DNA of 64,000 nt, taken from NCBI GenBank assembly GCA_964568735.1, contig CAZMRF010000007.1, forward strand, positions 1 through 64,000. The letters are read 5' to 3'. Below, one piece after another: positions 27,201-37,400 of the stretch (position 1 is its first letter; each line of letters opens with the position of its first letter). Position numbers and translations under genes: made by a program. The notes under the pieces are model-generated. The model searched no databases and had not been told where the DNA came from. It worked only from the letters and a program-made list of their open reading frames with translations. Source of the DNA: CAZMRF01 sp964568735. Its GTDB lineage: Bacteria; Acidobacteriota; Polarisedimenticolia; JACPZX01.

Positions 27201-28451
27201 CGTTTCTTCCATGCCGACAACTCTGGCCCTCCCCTTGCCGAGGCGCTCCCGGACCGTCCGCTCGATGAGCGCGGCCATCACCCGGCCCTCCTTGATCGAA
27301 TCCTCGTCAGGGCCGTAGAAGGGTGCGATGGCCACGACGAGGTGCGACCCCCGGCCCTCCGTGCGAGGGATCGGGGGCGGAGGATTCAGCTTTTGCCACA
27401 GGCCCCAGCCCGCGAAGGCCGCAGCAGCGAGCAGGAACACCGCCGTCACGGGCGCGCTCCAGGAGCGTGACCTCGCGGGCGGGGGTAGAGGGCGGTTGGG
27501 CTCCGCGGCCACAACGGGAAGAACAGCCTCGCCGCTCACGAGCCCATCGACCACGCGGATGAGCGCCGCGTGGCTTGCAGACCGCGCCTCAGGATCCTTA
27601 CGAGTCATCCAGACCAGGAGTCGCTGCACGCCTTCCGAAACCTCCGGCCGCCGTTCGCGCACATCCGGGAGAGCCTCGCGGACGTGCTTCTCGACGACTT
27701 CGAAGGGTGTCGCGCCGGTGAAAGGCGGCACTCCCGCGAGCATCTCGTAGAGGACGATGCCCAGCGAGTAGATGTCGCTCCTGAAGTCCACTTCGCGCCC
27801 GCGGGCCTGCTCAGGTGAGACGTAGTGAGGAGTGCCGAGGAGCGACCCGCTGTGAGTCAGCGCGGGATCACCCTCCGTCAGGATCGGCTTCGCCAGGCCG
27901 AAGTCCGCGACATGCACGTCGCCGCGCGCGTCGAGGAGAATATTGGAGGGCTTGATGTCGCGATGGACGATGCCGCGCTCCCAGGCGGCCTCCAGCCCCT
28001 CGAGGACCTGTCTCAGGAGCCGCAGCGCCTCGCCCTCGGTGAGGCTGCCCGCGCGCTTGAGGCGCTGTGAGAGCGTCTCTCCCTCGACGTATTCCATGAC
28101 GAGGGAGGGCTTTCCTTCGAATTCCCCGAAGGCGTAGACCCGTACGACGCGGGGATGCTCGACGGTCGCCATCGCCCGCGCCTCGCGCACGAACCGGGCG
28201 ATGCCCTCTCCCTGCCCCCGGAAGACCTCCGAGATCGTCTTGATGGCGACCTTCCGGCCGAGGGTTTCGTCGAGGGCGAGGTGGACGGCCCCCATGCCTC
28301 CCACGCCGAGCTTGCTGATCGTCCGGTAGCCGGAGATGGGGGGAAGGGGTGGGGTTGGCTGGGCGAGGAACAGGGTATTGCCGCACTCGGGGCATTCGGC
28401 CCCCGCTGCCGGGAGCGGCCGCCCGCAGGTGGCGCAGGAGACTGGGTCCAC
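24285..28451 (-). CDS. Ser/Thr protein kinase with zinc ribbon, TPR and membrane region
   Basis: A 1388-residue protein. Cys6, Cys9, Cys20 and Cys23 form an N-terminal zinc ribbon. The kinase domain covers about residues 42-300 (LGVGGMGAVHL, Lys71, HRDIKPSN, DFGLAKP). A membrane helix near 345 (VTAVFLLAAAAFAGWGLW) is followed by a region of TPR-like helices (LFEQTPRTVDSLRLRAEALDR, AIREAIDLDPGDAQAHALLGDYY) and, in the last third, several hydrophobic segments (LLVSMAASLALGALLVSV, FLLLGLVTCIALLVI, LLTCALCLLPILAALWG). Input and targets are unknown. The sucA gene follows after 23 bp, so the kinase might act on that pathway (inference only). It is divergent from the haloperoxidase gene across a 180-bp gap that should hold both promoters. 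Confidence 0.9.
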   Translation of the reverse strand: MDPVSCATCGRPLPAAGAECPECGNTLFLAQPTPPLPPISGYRTISKLGVGGMGAVHLALDETLGRKVAIKTISEVFRGQGEGIARFVREARAMATVEHPRVVRVYAFGEFEGKPSLVMEYVEGETLSQRLKRAGSLTEGEALRLLRQVLEGLEAAWERGIVHRDIKPSNILLDARGDVHVADFGLAKPILTEGDPALTHSGSLLGTPHYVSPEQARGREVDFRSDIYSLGIVLYEMLAGVPPFTGATPFEVVEKHVREALPDVRERRPEVSEGVQRLLVWMTRKDPEARSASHAALIRVVDGLVSGEAVLPVVAAEPNRPLPPPARSRSWSAPVTAVFLLAAAAFAGWGLWQKLNPPPPIPRTEGRGSHLVVAIAPFYGPDEDSIKEGRVMAALIERTVRERLGKGRARVVGMEETGEPVRDHDAARALGERLGATAVLWGEAFALRSETEIRPYVTLVSRAEPETGEGEPREAPAILAGGDPFSMAEEMAPDPMVVEAAASNQIALRTTSASGVGDVVMLLAGAHALRNEQDPGKALKLFEQTPRTVDSLRLRAEALDRLDRTEEALAAIREAIDLDPGDAQAHALLGDYYVKADRLQDAASAYRVATASGGSPTITRAGALYDGKLYVPESYWTRPRTIGNLVHTGYLLAIDPDTGHVLDRHRLPGLATSFAVDDATLTISYEIDGESEEGKIVLSRGRLAKEALPWSSLLLRLHSMNRGGLISANFLEGLEMSFVDPLPLARFTFSPDRNYDDAPKTLHQLEIALRAASERDPTEPWHLFYLGQAQWWQGRQREAESSWGALLRGAFPAIPYYEYARMAAHFERFQQREWADRAFEETLRRRQLLPQPIESTWLIERLINFPAMRQAARAEYLEEDLERQYVWLDRARRLTGTCPEDFLAAWIWERYFRERNDVSRAENEARVFEEGLRHPLNYAVAEARAQGALLVSMAASLALGALLVSVQMRAVNRSAQGGDSNLDPEVRHGSLRSGVRWLRSLPPWAGRAIVAALAALFIWGVVVATINARFAVSVRSRELDLQNYAILGAAALLVLLNVPSWRHRLPRVAPSIEPRHRRAVVIGMAVALAAHGVHAVLQARWVAWMNQPLMTADSLGNDSTVRKLEERLEVMDSTETRYAAAVVNHLAGNVRRARELYRSIPGAPRAVANLAALEKGNLVPPEPLRAEDLWKAFASRSWKDWVASLWSSIAQPSNPMKWLGGDFMVSVEDILFLSLQTLSRVFLLLGLVTCIALLVIPSGDRGPAQEAARRSSRLAGALFYVVPGSYDVSRGSALRGLLTCALCLLPILAALWGPALVIGSLDRLYAGSPTFPLPNEITSSEAPGAGGLAAWTAHQVMPHMRVFAAILALSAVAALGLHLSRLRTIARS

Positions 28452-28631
28452 CAGGTAACCCCCCCTGAGAGTGTCGCCGCAGGCTACGAATCGGCGGGAT
28501 TTCTGTCAAAAAGGACTGAAACTGAGCCTCCCTTCGGGCGGGGGGACACCGTATATTCCGAGTTCCGGGACATCCATCGGGCCTGGTCGCCTGAACCCGC
28601 GGGCAGGATACCCCCAGGAGGAGAGGCCGAC

Positions 28632-30164
<1,533 letters not shown>

Positions 30165-30300
30165 TCCAGCGCGGGCCTAGTCCGCTTCGACGCGAAGGGT
30201 GCCCGAAAAGGACAAGAGCCTGACGTGGCTCTTCCGTCACTGGAGGCGAGCTCCGGGAGGCCTGCCGGCTCGCGAAGGCGTCGAGCGAAGGGGGGCCCTC

Positions 30301-30696
30301 TCAGGCCAGGCGTGTGATGCCTGGGTACCCGTCGAAGCCGCGGTCGAAAGAGAGGATGGTGTCGACCCCGTGCGCCTGCATGATCGCCAGGTGCAGGGCG
30401 TCACGGGCGGAGATCGCCGGCGATCCGAGAACGATGTCCCGGGTCCGCATCAGGTCCGCTTCGGTGATGGGGAAGGTCTCGTCCACGACAGCGAGCAGTG
30501 CGTTGAAGGCAGGCTGGATCGCGTCACGCCGTTTGATCGAGACGTATCGGTGGAGGATCTCCTGGAAGATCTCGGCATCCGTGACAAGCCGCTGGTCGCT
30601 GGCAATGCACCTCTCGAGGAGGCGCTGGGCGTCGGTCTTGTGAGGGTGGGACGCACCAATCAGGTACATCGGGATGTTGGAGTCGACCAGGATCAA
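30301..30696 (-). CDS. vapC: VapC-type PIN-domain toxin
   Basis: A 131-residue PIN ribonuclease. The acidic active-site set is complete: Asp5 (LVDSN), Glu46 (IFQEIL), Asp99 (SARDALHLA) and Asp118 (SFDRGFD). VapC toxins cut RNA, typically tRNA or rRNA, when freed from their antitoxin. The start overlaps the antitoxin stop by 4 bp (ATGA), the usual VapBC arrangement. The 136 bp between this stop and the haloperoxidase stop hold nothing recognisable. Confidence 0.92.
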   Translation of the reverse strand: MILVDSNIPMYLIGASHPHKTDAQRLLERCIASDQRLVTDAEIFQEILHRYVSIKRRDAIQPAFNALLAVVDETFPITEADLMRTRDIVLGSPAISARDALHLAIMQAHGVDTILSFDRGFDGYPGITRLA

Positions 30697-30944
30697 GGCC
30701 CCGCCACCTTATAGCCCCGGGCGATCTCCTCCAGCATCTCGTCGATGTCAGCCGTGGGGAACTCGTGGCCGGCGGCCGCGCGCACGGCGGCCAAGCGTTT
30801 CTCCCGGCTCGTGAGGGGCACCTCGCGGTAGGCCCCCTGCAATGCCCGGCGCACCCAGGCGGCCAGCGTCATTCCCTGCCGCCTGGCGGCCTTCGAGACG
30901 CGCCTGTACTCGGCGTCCTCCAGGAGCACCTGCATTCGCTTCAT
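30693..30944 (-). CDS. vapB: VapB-type ribbon-helix-helix antitoxin
   Basis: An 83-residue partner of VapC. MKRMQVLLEDAEYRRVSKAA followed by MTLAAWVRRAL is a ribbon-helix-helix DNA-binding fold. The C-terminal half (PTADIDEMLEEIARGYKV) is the acidic/hydrophobic tail that usually fills the toxin active site. It is first in the operon and should repress it by binding the inverted repeats just upstream of its start codon. Confidence 0.9.
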   Translation of the reverse strand: MKRMQVLLEDAEYRRVSKAARRQGMTLAAWVRRALQGAYREVPLTSREKRLAAVRAAAGHEFPTADIDEMLEEIARGYKVAGP

Positions 30945-30946
30945 GT

Positions 30947-30976
30947 CATGAGTATGAATGACTCATGGGTATGAGT
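30947..30976. promoter_or_regulatory. vapBC operator candidate
   Basis: CATGAGT (30947-30953) and ACTCATG (30961-30967) form an inverted repeat with a 7-bp spacer, starting 3 bp before the antitoxin ATG. A third half-site ATGAGT follows at 30971-30976. Such spaced half-sites are typical of ribbon-helix-helix autoregulation. Confidence 0.6.
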
Positions 30977-31043
30977 CAAGTCGCGGATCCGTGCTCCTCC
31001 AAGCGAGCACGCTTGAATCCTCGCGCGGGCAGCTTCGCCGGCA

Positions 31044-31646
31044 CTATCGCGGGGTCCTGAACTTGAGGCCGAGGCCGATCAGGGTCCCGTCGGGCTCGAC
31101 CTGGTCGTCCTCATTCTCTTCGTCGGTGAAGATGCGGCGCAGCTCCAAGTTCAGCGCGAGCCGCTCGCTCCCGTTCCTCTTGATGATGATGTCGAGCCCG
31201 CCTCCCGCGTGGACCCCGAACTCGTACTCGGTATCGTCGATGATCGTGTTCCCACAACAGTCGGTGATCTCGAAGCGCGACTCGTAGAGTCCGAGGCCGG
31301 CCAGAAGGTAGGGTTGGACGGAGACCTTCCGCTTCATCGGGTAGGCCTCGATGCTGACTGTCAGAGCGTACGTCTCCCGGCTATCGAGATCGAAGTCGGC
31401 CGAGTGGTAATCGAGCGCGCCGTTGAGCGCCACGTACCTGAGGATTCTCCCGCCGACGAATGCGCCGAGGTTCAGATCCCCTTCGTCCACATCCTCGACC
31501 TCCAGCCAGGAGAGCCGCCCGCCGAAGTAGATCTCGCGCCAATCTCCCGAGGCATGCTCCGCGCCTTCGGCGGACTGAGCCAGGGAGGTGGGCGCGATCA
31601 GGGTCGCCACGATCAGCATCACGATGAAGCCGGCACGCTGGATCAT
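31044..31646 (-). CDS. Outer-membrane beta-barrel protein
   Basis: A 200-residue protein with a signal peptide (FIVMLIVATLIAPTSLAQSA) and AGGAGAGG before its ATG. The mature part alternates hydrophobic and polar residues in strands of eight to twelve (EIYFGGRLSWLEV, LNLGAFVGGRIL, YALTVSIEAYPM, VQPYLLAGLGLYESRF, FGVHAGGGLDIII, GTLIGLGLKFRTPR), the pattern of a small eight-stranded barrel. The family is the broad OmpW/OmpA-barrel-like group; no function is evident. Two adjacent Cys (TDCCGN) lie in a loop. It is divergent from the FAD-linked oxidase gene. Confidence 0.78.
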   Translation of the reverse strand: MIQRAGFIVMLIVATLIAPTSLAQSAEGAEHASGDWREIYFGGRLSWLEVEDVDEGDLNLGAFVGGRILRYVALNGALDYHSADFDLDSRETYALTVSIEAYPMKRKVSVQPYLLAGLGLYESRFEITDCCGNTIIDDTEYEFGVHAGGGLDIIIKRNGSERLALNLELRRIFTDEENEDDQVEPDGTLIGLGLKFRTPR

Positions 31647-31962
31647 CCCACCCTCTCCTGTTCATCCGGCGTTTCGACGGCTCTCCGAGGATCGGGGCCG
31701 GCTTCCGGAGCAAGCCGGCCCTGAGTTGCTCTCATGGCCAGATCCCGCCGTCGTGACGGTCATTGAGTCGCGCGGAACGGGCACCTGCGGAGTCTACCCT
31801 TCCCAACGAGCCGATTGGGAAGGATTGCCGCCTCCGACCGCTGTAAGTGAGGGGCACCCCGCGAAGAGCCGCCGGAGCTCTTCTCCTCCGCAAAGCCCTC
31901 CGGGGTGCTAGTCTGCGCCGCCAGGTTGGACTTCGAGGACTCGATCGAAGGGGGAGCCCGCC
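31647..31962. promoter_or_regulatory. Divergent intergenic region with several perfect hairpins
   Basis: Three stem-loops occupy this gap: GGCCGGCTT/AAGCCGGCC (31696-31720), CCTTCCCAA/TTGGGAAGG (31798-31823), and a nested pair with outer arms GCACCCCG (31854-31861) and CGGGGTGC (31901-31908) enclosing GAAGAGC/GCTCTTC (31863-31883). None has a T-tract, and both flanking genes read outwards, so they are not simple terminators. The last lies 54 bp before the oxidase start and could fold in its leader RNA. Confidence 0.5.
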
Positions 31963-33441
31963 ATGCGGAGCGTCTCGAAGCAGTTTCTGATCGGCCTCGT
32001 CATCTGGCTGGCGGCGGCATCGTGCAGCCGTCCCTCCAGCCAACCGGCCGTCCTCAATGACGTTCATTCGCGCCTCAATCCGACCGAGGTCGCGGAGTAT
32101 CACGAGCCCGCCACCAGGCAGGAGATCGTCGCCCTCGTCAGGGAAGCCGCCCGAACGGGCCGCGCGATCAGCATCTCGGGCGGCAAGCACGCGATGGGCG
32201 GCCAGCAGTTCGGCGAAGGCACGATTCACGTGAACCTCTCGAAGTACCACCAGGTCGTAGGCTTCGATCCGGAGCGCGGCCTGGTGACGGTAGAGTCCGG
32301 GATCCAGTGGCCCGAGCTGATCGACTGGCTCGCAGGCCATCAGGAGGGGAAGGAGCCCTCCTGGGGGATCCGGCAGAAGCAGACCGGCGCCGACCGGCTC
32401 AGCATCGGCGGAGCCCTCTCGGCCAACGCCCACGGCCGCGGATTGAAGCTCAAGCCCATCGTCGGCGACGTCGAGGCCTTCGAGCTGGTCGACGCGAAGG
32501 GGGAGTTCCGGCGGTGCAGCCGCGAGGAGAACCCCGAGCTGTTCCGGCTCGCGATTGGCGGTTACGGCCTCTTCGGCATCATCACGGAGGTCACTCTGCG
32601 CCTCTCGCCGCGGACGAAGGTGGAGCGCAAGGTCGAGATCGTCCATCTCGCCGATGTGCCGGCGCTCGTGGATCAGCGGATCCGCGACGGATTCGAGTAT
32701 GGCGACTACCAGTTCAAGACCGACGAGCGCTCCGAGGACTTCCTGCAGGTAGGAGTCTTCTCCTTCTATCGTCCCGTGCCGGCCTCCACCCCAATCGCCC
32801 CCGAGCAGCGGCAGCTCTCGACCGAGAGATGGAACGAGCTGTACAAGCTCGCACACCTGGACAAGTCGAAGGCCTTCCAGATCTACTCGGACTACTACCT
32901 CTCGACGAACGGGCAGATCTACTGGAGCGACACGCACCAGCTCTCGACCTACGTGCAGGGGCTGGATCAGCTCATCGACGAGGCGGAGGGGGCGCGCGCG
33001 CCGGGCAGCCTGATGATCACCGAGCTGTACGTCCCCAGGAGCCGGCTGCCCGAGTTCATCCTCGAGGCGGGCGAGGTGATTCGATCGACGAAAGCCAACC
33101 TCGTCTACGGCACGGTGCGGTACATCGAGAAGGACGACGAGACATTCCTCGCCTGGGCCAGAGAGTCCTTCGCCTGCACTGTCATTAATCTCAGAGTGAC
33201 GCACGACGACGCCGGGATCGAGGAGGCCCAGAAGCAGTTCCAGGCCCTCATCGACGTCGCGCTGTCCATGGACGGCAGCTACTTCCTCACCTACCACCGC
33301 TGGGCCAGGAAGGATCAGATACTGAAAGCCTACCCTCAATTCCCGGAGTTCCTGAGACTCAAACTCCGGTACGATCCCGACGAGCGATTCCAGAGCGAGT
33401 GGTATCGCCATTACAAGCGGATGTTCACCCCCGGAACGTGA
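31963..33441 (+). CDS. FAD-linked oxidase lipoprotein (VAO/PCMH family)
   Basis: A 492-residue protein. Its signal peptide ends in a lipobox (LAAASC), so it should be a lipoprotein, an unusual location for this enzyme family. Residues about 45-215 form the PCMH FAD-binding domain: EYHEPATRQEIVALVREA, ISISGGKHAMGGQQF (the nucleotide-binding turn) and ADRLSIGGALSANAHGRGL. Resemblance is to the vanillyl-alcohol-oxidase/GulLO branch, which oxidises alcohols, sugars or lactones; the substrate cannot be named. There is no clear second catalytic signature. A GGGGGAG ribosome site precedes the ATG. Its leader may be structured. Confidence 0.85.
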   Translation: MRSVSKQFLIGLVIWLAAASCSRPSSQPAVLNDVHSRLNPTEVAEYHEPATRQEIVALVREAARTGRAISISGGKHAMGGQQFGEGTIHVNLSKYHQVVGFDPERGLVTVESGIQWPELIDWLAGHQEGKEPSWGIRQKQTGADRLSIGGALSANAHGRGLKLKPIVGDVEAFELVDAKGEFRRCSREENPELFRLAIGGYGLFGIITEVTLRLSPRTKVERKVEIVHLADVPALVDQRIRDGFEYGDYQFKTDERSEDFLQVGVFSFYRPVPASTPIAPEQRQLSTERWNELYKLAHLDKSKAFQIYSDYYLSTNGQIYWSDTHQLSTYVQGLDQLIDEAEGARAPGSLMITELYVPRSRLPEFILEAGEVIRSTKANLVYGTVRYIEKDDETFLAWARESFACTVINLRVTHDDAGIEEAQKQFQALIDVALSMDGSYFLTYHRWARKDQILKAYPQFPEFLRLKLRYDPDERFQSEWYRHYKRMFTPGT

Positions 33442-33457
33442 GGCGGACGGGCCCCGC

Positions 33458-33505
33458 TTGCAGCGCCATGAGGTCATCGTCGTCGGAGCGGGGGCAGCAG
33501 GCCCG
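33458..33505 (+). pseudogene. Remnant of a flavoprotein N-terminus
   Basis: The frame reads HEVIVVGAGAAG, the GxGxxG dinucleotide-binding turn that opens many FAD-dependent oxidoreductases, then turns into unrelated low-quality sequence within a few codons. It looks like the first dozen codons of a lost gene. No matching remainder is found nearby. Confidence 0.4.
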
Positions 33506-33620
33506 AGTACCAGTCTTCCCAGGGCGGCAGGCAGCGCGGTCGGTAGAGGCCGACGTACACCTGCCCCAGCACGCGGCTCACGAAGAGGAGCAGGCAGATC
33601 CACAATGCCAGGCTGTAGAG
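33474..33620 (-). pseudogene. Remnant of a small membrane protein
   Basis: Between two stops the minus strand reads LALWICLLLFVSRVLGQVY, then LPPWEDWYSGLLP, and ends at once. It resembles the front half of a small conserved membrane protein seen in many bacteria. No start codon with a ribosome site is seen, and the end is abrupt where the flavoprotein remnant begins. Confidence 0.4.
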
Positions 33621-33627
33621 TCACGCG

Positions 33628-34284
33628 ATGGAGCTCATTTCATGGGGCGGGCCATTGACCATCACCGAACCGGCCACTCTGCTCACAGACTACCTGATGG
33701 CAGCTCTGGCTGTCTGGTTCGCCCTGGTCCTGGGACGGGGCATCTCGACGGCGTCCCACGTCCGCTGGTGGAGCCTCAGCTTCGTCTTCCTTGCGACCAG
33801 CGCCCTGACCGGTGGGAGCTACCACGGCTTCCGCGATGAGCTTTCATCGGAGGTAGCCGAGGGGCTCTGGCGGGTAACAGTCGCGACAGGGTCGCTGTGC
33901 AGCTTCGCCCTGATGAGGGCGGTGGCGCTCCAGTGGCTCGGCGACGGACGGCAGGGGCTGTGGAAGGGAGCGGCGGCGCTGAAGCTATCGATCGCGCTCG
34001 TGGCGGGACTCCTGCGCCCGGTCTTCGCCGTCGTCATCGCCGACCTCGGCCTCACGATGCTCTTCGCCATCGGAGCTGGCGTGATCGGCCGGGAACGCAA
34101 TACCCGCGCATTCCGATTCCTTACGGCAGGCGTCGGGCTCTTCGTGGCCGGGGCGGTGATCCAGCAGGCCCGCCTGAGCCCGCATCCCGTCTTCAACCAC
34201 AACGACCTCTTCCACGTCGTGCAGATCCTCGGGAACGCCAGCTTCTTCGTGTCGGCCCGCATTGCCCCGCCGCGGCAACGATGA
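33628..34284 (+). CDS. Polytopic membrane protein of unknown function
   Basis: A 218-residue protein with about seven hydrophobic segments (LMAALAVWFALVLG, SLSFVFLATSALTGG, VATGSLCSFALMRAVAL, LSIALVAGLL, FAVVIADLGLTMLFAIGAG, FLTAGVGLFVAGAV, VVQILGNASFFVSA). Conserved-looking polar residues sit at membrane edges: Ser and His in SALTGGSYHG and two His in HNDLFHV near the C-terminus. That Ser/His plus HxxxxH arrangement recalls the CREST superfamily (alkaline ceramidases, PAQR receptors), which are metal-dependent amide hydrolases; this is only a suggestion. The gene stands alone, 185 bp from the convergent M36 gene. The gap 34285-34468 holds nothing I recognise. Confidence 0.7.
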   Translation: MELISWGGPLTITEPATLLTDYLMAALAVWFALVLGRGISTASHVRWWSLSFVFLATSALTGGSYHGFRDELSSEVAEGLWRVTVATGSLCSFALMRAVALQWLGDGRQGLWKGAAALKLSIALVAGLLRPVFAVVIADLGLTMLFAIGAGVIGRERNTRAFRFLTAGVGLFVAGAVIQQARLSPHPVFNHNDLFHVVQILGNASFFVSARIAPPRQR

Positions 34285-34468
34285 CCTCCCAGCGGAGAGT
34301 GGGAATGGGGGTCCCGAGCCAGGCTCCAGTCGAACGCGCGGTGTCGGCGTTGTGGGATGGTCCGGACGCCGGTCGTCCCGTAGCACGGGCCTCGGTCGCC
34401 TCCGGCCGGAGTCGCAGTAGAGGGCCGTGCACCGGGCGCGATGCCGACCTGGAATCGCGCAACCTCGT

Positions 34469-37400
34469 TCAGGGCGTGCAGGCCGGCGCGGTGCGAGCGA
34501 CTCCGTCCGAATCGGGGGCGATGGTCCGGCCGCATCCGTTCCGCGCACCGAGCAGGTAGTAGAAGGCGCTCGACGGGATACCGGCATCCATCGACGATGT
34601 CGAGGCCATGTTCGCTCCCAGGCACGTCGCCCCGCCGAAGATCGCGCCGTCGCTGCGGAGCAGATCGTAGGTCACGGCGCCGGATCCTCCGGGGATCGCG
34701 GGGGCATGCCACGTGAAGAGCGTCGTGGTGCCGCCGCCGGCCTCGAGATCGAGGACCGCCGAAGGCTTCGACCAGAGCGTGCCGTTCGCCGGCGCGCAGT
34801 CGGCGGCGTCGAAGGTGCCGTCAACGTCCGCGTCGCACGTCGGGTCGTGCGTCACCAGCACCGGGAAGGGCGTGCTCGTGATGTTCGTGAAGGCGATGTC
34901 GTCGATCTCCCAGCCCGGGGCCCCGGCGTAGAGGTCCGTGCCGATGCGGAAACGGATCCGCACCGTTTGCCCTTGGTAGGCCGTCCCCAGGCTGACCGTC
35001 ACCGTGTTGAAGGCAGGATACGAAGGATTCCGGCCGACCCATGCCTGCCGCCCATCGAGAGGATTGCCTCCACCTGGAATGACGGTGTTGTTGTAGCCGG
35101 GGGATGCGAAGCCGCCGATGTCGCTCCATGTCGCACCGCCGTCGGCGCTGATTTCCATAACGCCGCAGTCGAAGAACGTCGCACCGCTCCCCTTCTGGAA
35201 GTCGTGACGGTGGCGGAAGGTGAAGCCGAAGCTCCCCGTCGGAGCCGCCGGGAGGGTCGGCGAGATCAGCCACACGTCCGTCACACCGGTGGTGTCCGGA
35301 CCGTGCCACCGGTGATCGAAGACGTTCACGGCGACCCGCTCCCAGGAATGCGACCCCCCGGCCGCAGGATCGTTCGCGGCCGTCCAGAGGCTGTTGTCGC
35401 TCTCGACGTCGTCGGTGGCCGACTGGGCGGGCAGGTCGTCCGAGTTCACCCGGAAGGAGCCGGACGCAGTGATGGGCCCAGGGACCACGAGGCCGGAATC
35501 GTCGAACTCGATCTGGAAGACGGCCTCCTCGATGGCCGCGGCGCCCGAGAGGATGATCGGGACCGACGCCGTCGTCGTGCCGAAGGGCGCCGACGTCGGG
35601 AAGACGATCGCGTGGCCCGAGGGGAAGAAGACGTCCGGATTCGTCGAGACGACGGCGCCCGCCGTCGCACCGAGCATAGCGCTCCCTGAGTTCCTCAGCG
35701 TGACGGCGAGGCTGCCGGTCTCGGCCTCGTCGAGATCGCCGTCCGGGAGGCACTGCGTGGCGACGTCGTCCGCGAGCGACAGGCTCTCGAGCACGAGGTC
35801 GCCGCCCAGCGCGTAGCTCTCCACCACGCCGCTGTTGTCATCCGAGAATGTGTCGGGGGCGACGGCTCCGACCCCGGCTCCTCGCTTCGCAAAGGCCTGC
35901 CAGAAGAGACCGAGATCCAAGGGATCGTTGGCGGCCGCCACGGAGAGGAGCGCGTCTCTCGCATCGAGGAAGGTGGGCGAGTTGGGGGTCATCTTGAGGC
36001 TCGCGACGAGATAGTCCTTCATCCTTTGCTGCGCCTCCGCGAAGCTCAGGCGAGGCGAAGAACCCAGCGTGTCGCGGAGAAGCGCCGCGTAGCACTCCCA
36101 GAGCATGTTCGCCCAGATCTCTCCCGTCCTGTGGACCTCGGAGTTGAACGTGCCGGACTGCCCGAAGGCCAGCGGCGCCGTCGTGGGCAGCGGGACGCCG
36201 TCCTCGATGTGGCGGAAGGTCAGCGGATTCTTCGCAAAGTCCGTCGAATAGGGAGCCCGCCGGATGCCGAAGTAATAGGGATCGATCCTCCAGGGTTCCG
36301 CGGCGTAGGGATAGAGTGCGTAGACGCCCGAGAAGCTGGCGTTCGCGGCTTGATTGGCGTCCTCGGGACGTACCGTCATGAACAGCGCGATGAAGTCACC
36401 CCAGCCCTCGCTGAGGGCGACGCCCTGGAGCGTGTCGAGGCCGCCTACGTTGCCCACCAGACGGTAGCTGATGTAGTGCCCCCACTCGTGCGCGACGGTC
36501 TGGTTGTCGATCGTTGCGTCGAGGTCCAGGCCCGACTGGCGCAACATGCGGACGTTCACACCCGCCCCCAGGTTGGCCTTGATCGCGGCCCCGTCGGCCT
36601 GGGTGATCATCAAGCTCGGGATCTCCACGACGCCGGTGCCTTGCATCGTCGTCAGCCCGGCCGTGTCATTGGCTATGAGCACTCCGGCCGAGCCGTAGAT
36701 CTCGGCGTTCTGGACCTTGAGGATGAAGGAGCAGTTTCCCGCGTCGATGAGCGCGATCCGGCCGGGAAGGAAGTCCCCGTTGACGAAGGGGATTGTGCAG
36801 CCGTCCGTCGTGACGCCGGCGCCGTCGTCCACGAGGACGACGTCTCGCGTTCGAACGAAGGAACGGAGCCCGAAGTCGGCGCCTGCCGCGGGGATCGTCC
36901 CGGCGATGGCGGGCGGGCTGTTGATCTCGACGGACAGAGTCTCCGGGCCGTCGGTGATGTATATCTGCATGATGGGGCTGAAGCCGTCAGGGAGGATCGT
37001 CATGTCCGCATTGTTCCGGCCCGAATAGTCCTGCCCCTCGGCAAGCAGGACGTCGCCGGCGACGCCGCCCCTGCCGTAGTTGTCCGCCTGGGCGTTGCCG
37101 GAGGCTTCATCGAAGCCCGCGTCGTAGAACCAGTCGTGCAGCCAGTTGTTCGCGTAGAAGAGCTGCGTGATCGCGGCGAGCTGTTGGGTGATAGCCGTCG
37201 GCTCCACGGCCGTGTCGTAGGTGCGGTCGAAGACCCCGGTGGACGTGGTCGTTGCGCGCAAATCGCCTGCGGAGAAGCCGTCGGGCGAGGCGATGTCGGC
37301 GTAGGCGTCGACGTTGTTCCCCACGGATTCCGTGGCGGCAGGCGGAAGCCAGGGATCGCCGGTGCTGATCGGAGTGCTCGCCAGGGTGATCAGGTGCGAT

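Noticed and set aside
28155..28631. Longer N-terminus for the haloperoxidase-family protein
   Set aside because: The extra part overlaps the divergent kinase gene and is not signal-like; the ATG at 28632 has a ribosome site and signal peptide.
31696..31720. Terminator for a gene ending near 31.7 kb
   Set aside because: Both flanking genes read away from this site and there is no T-tract.
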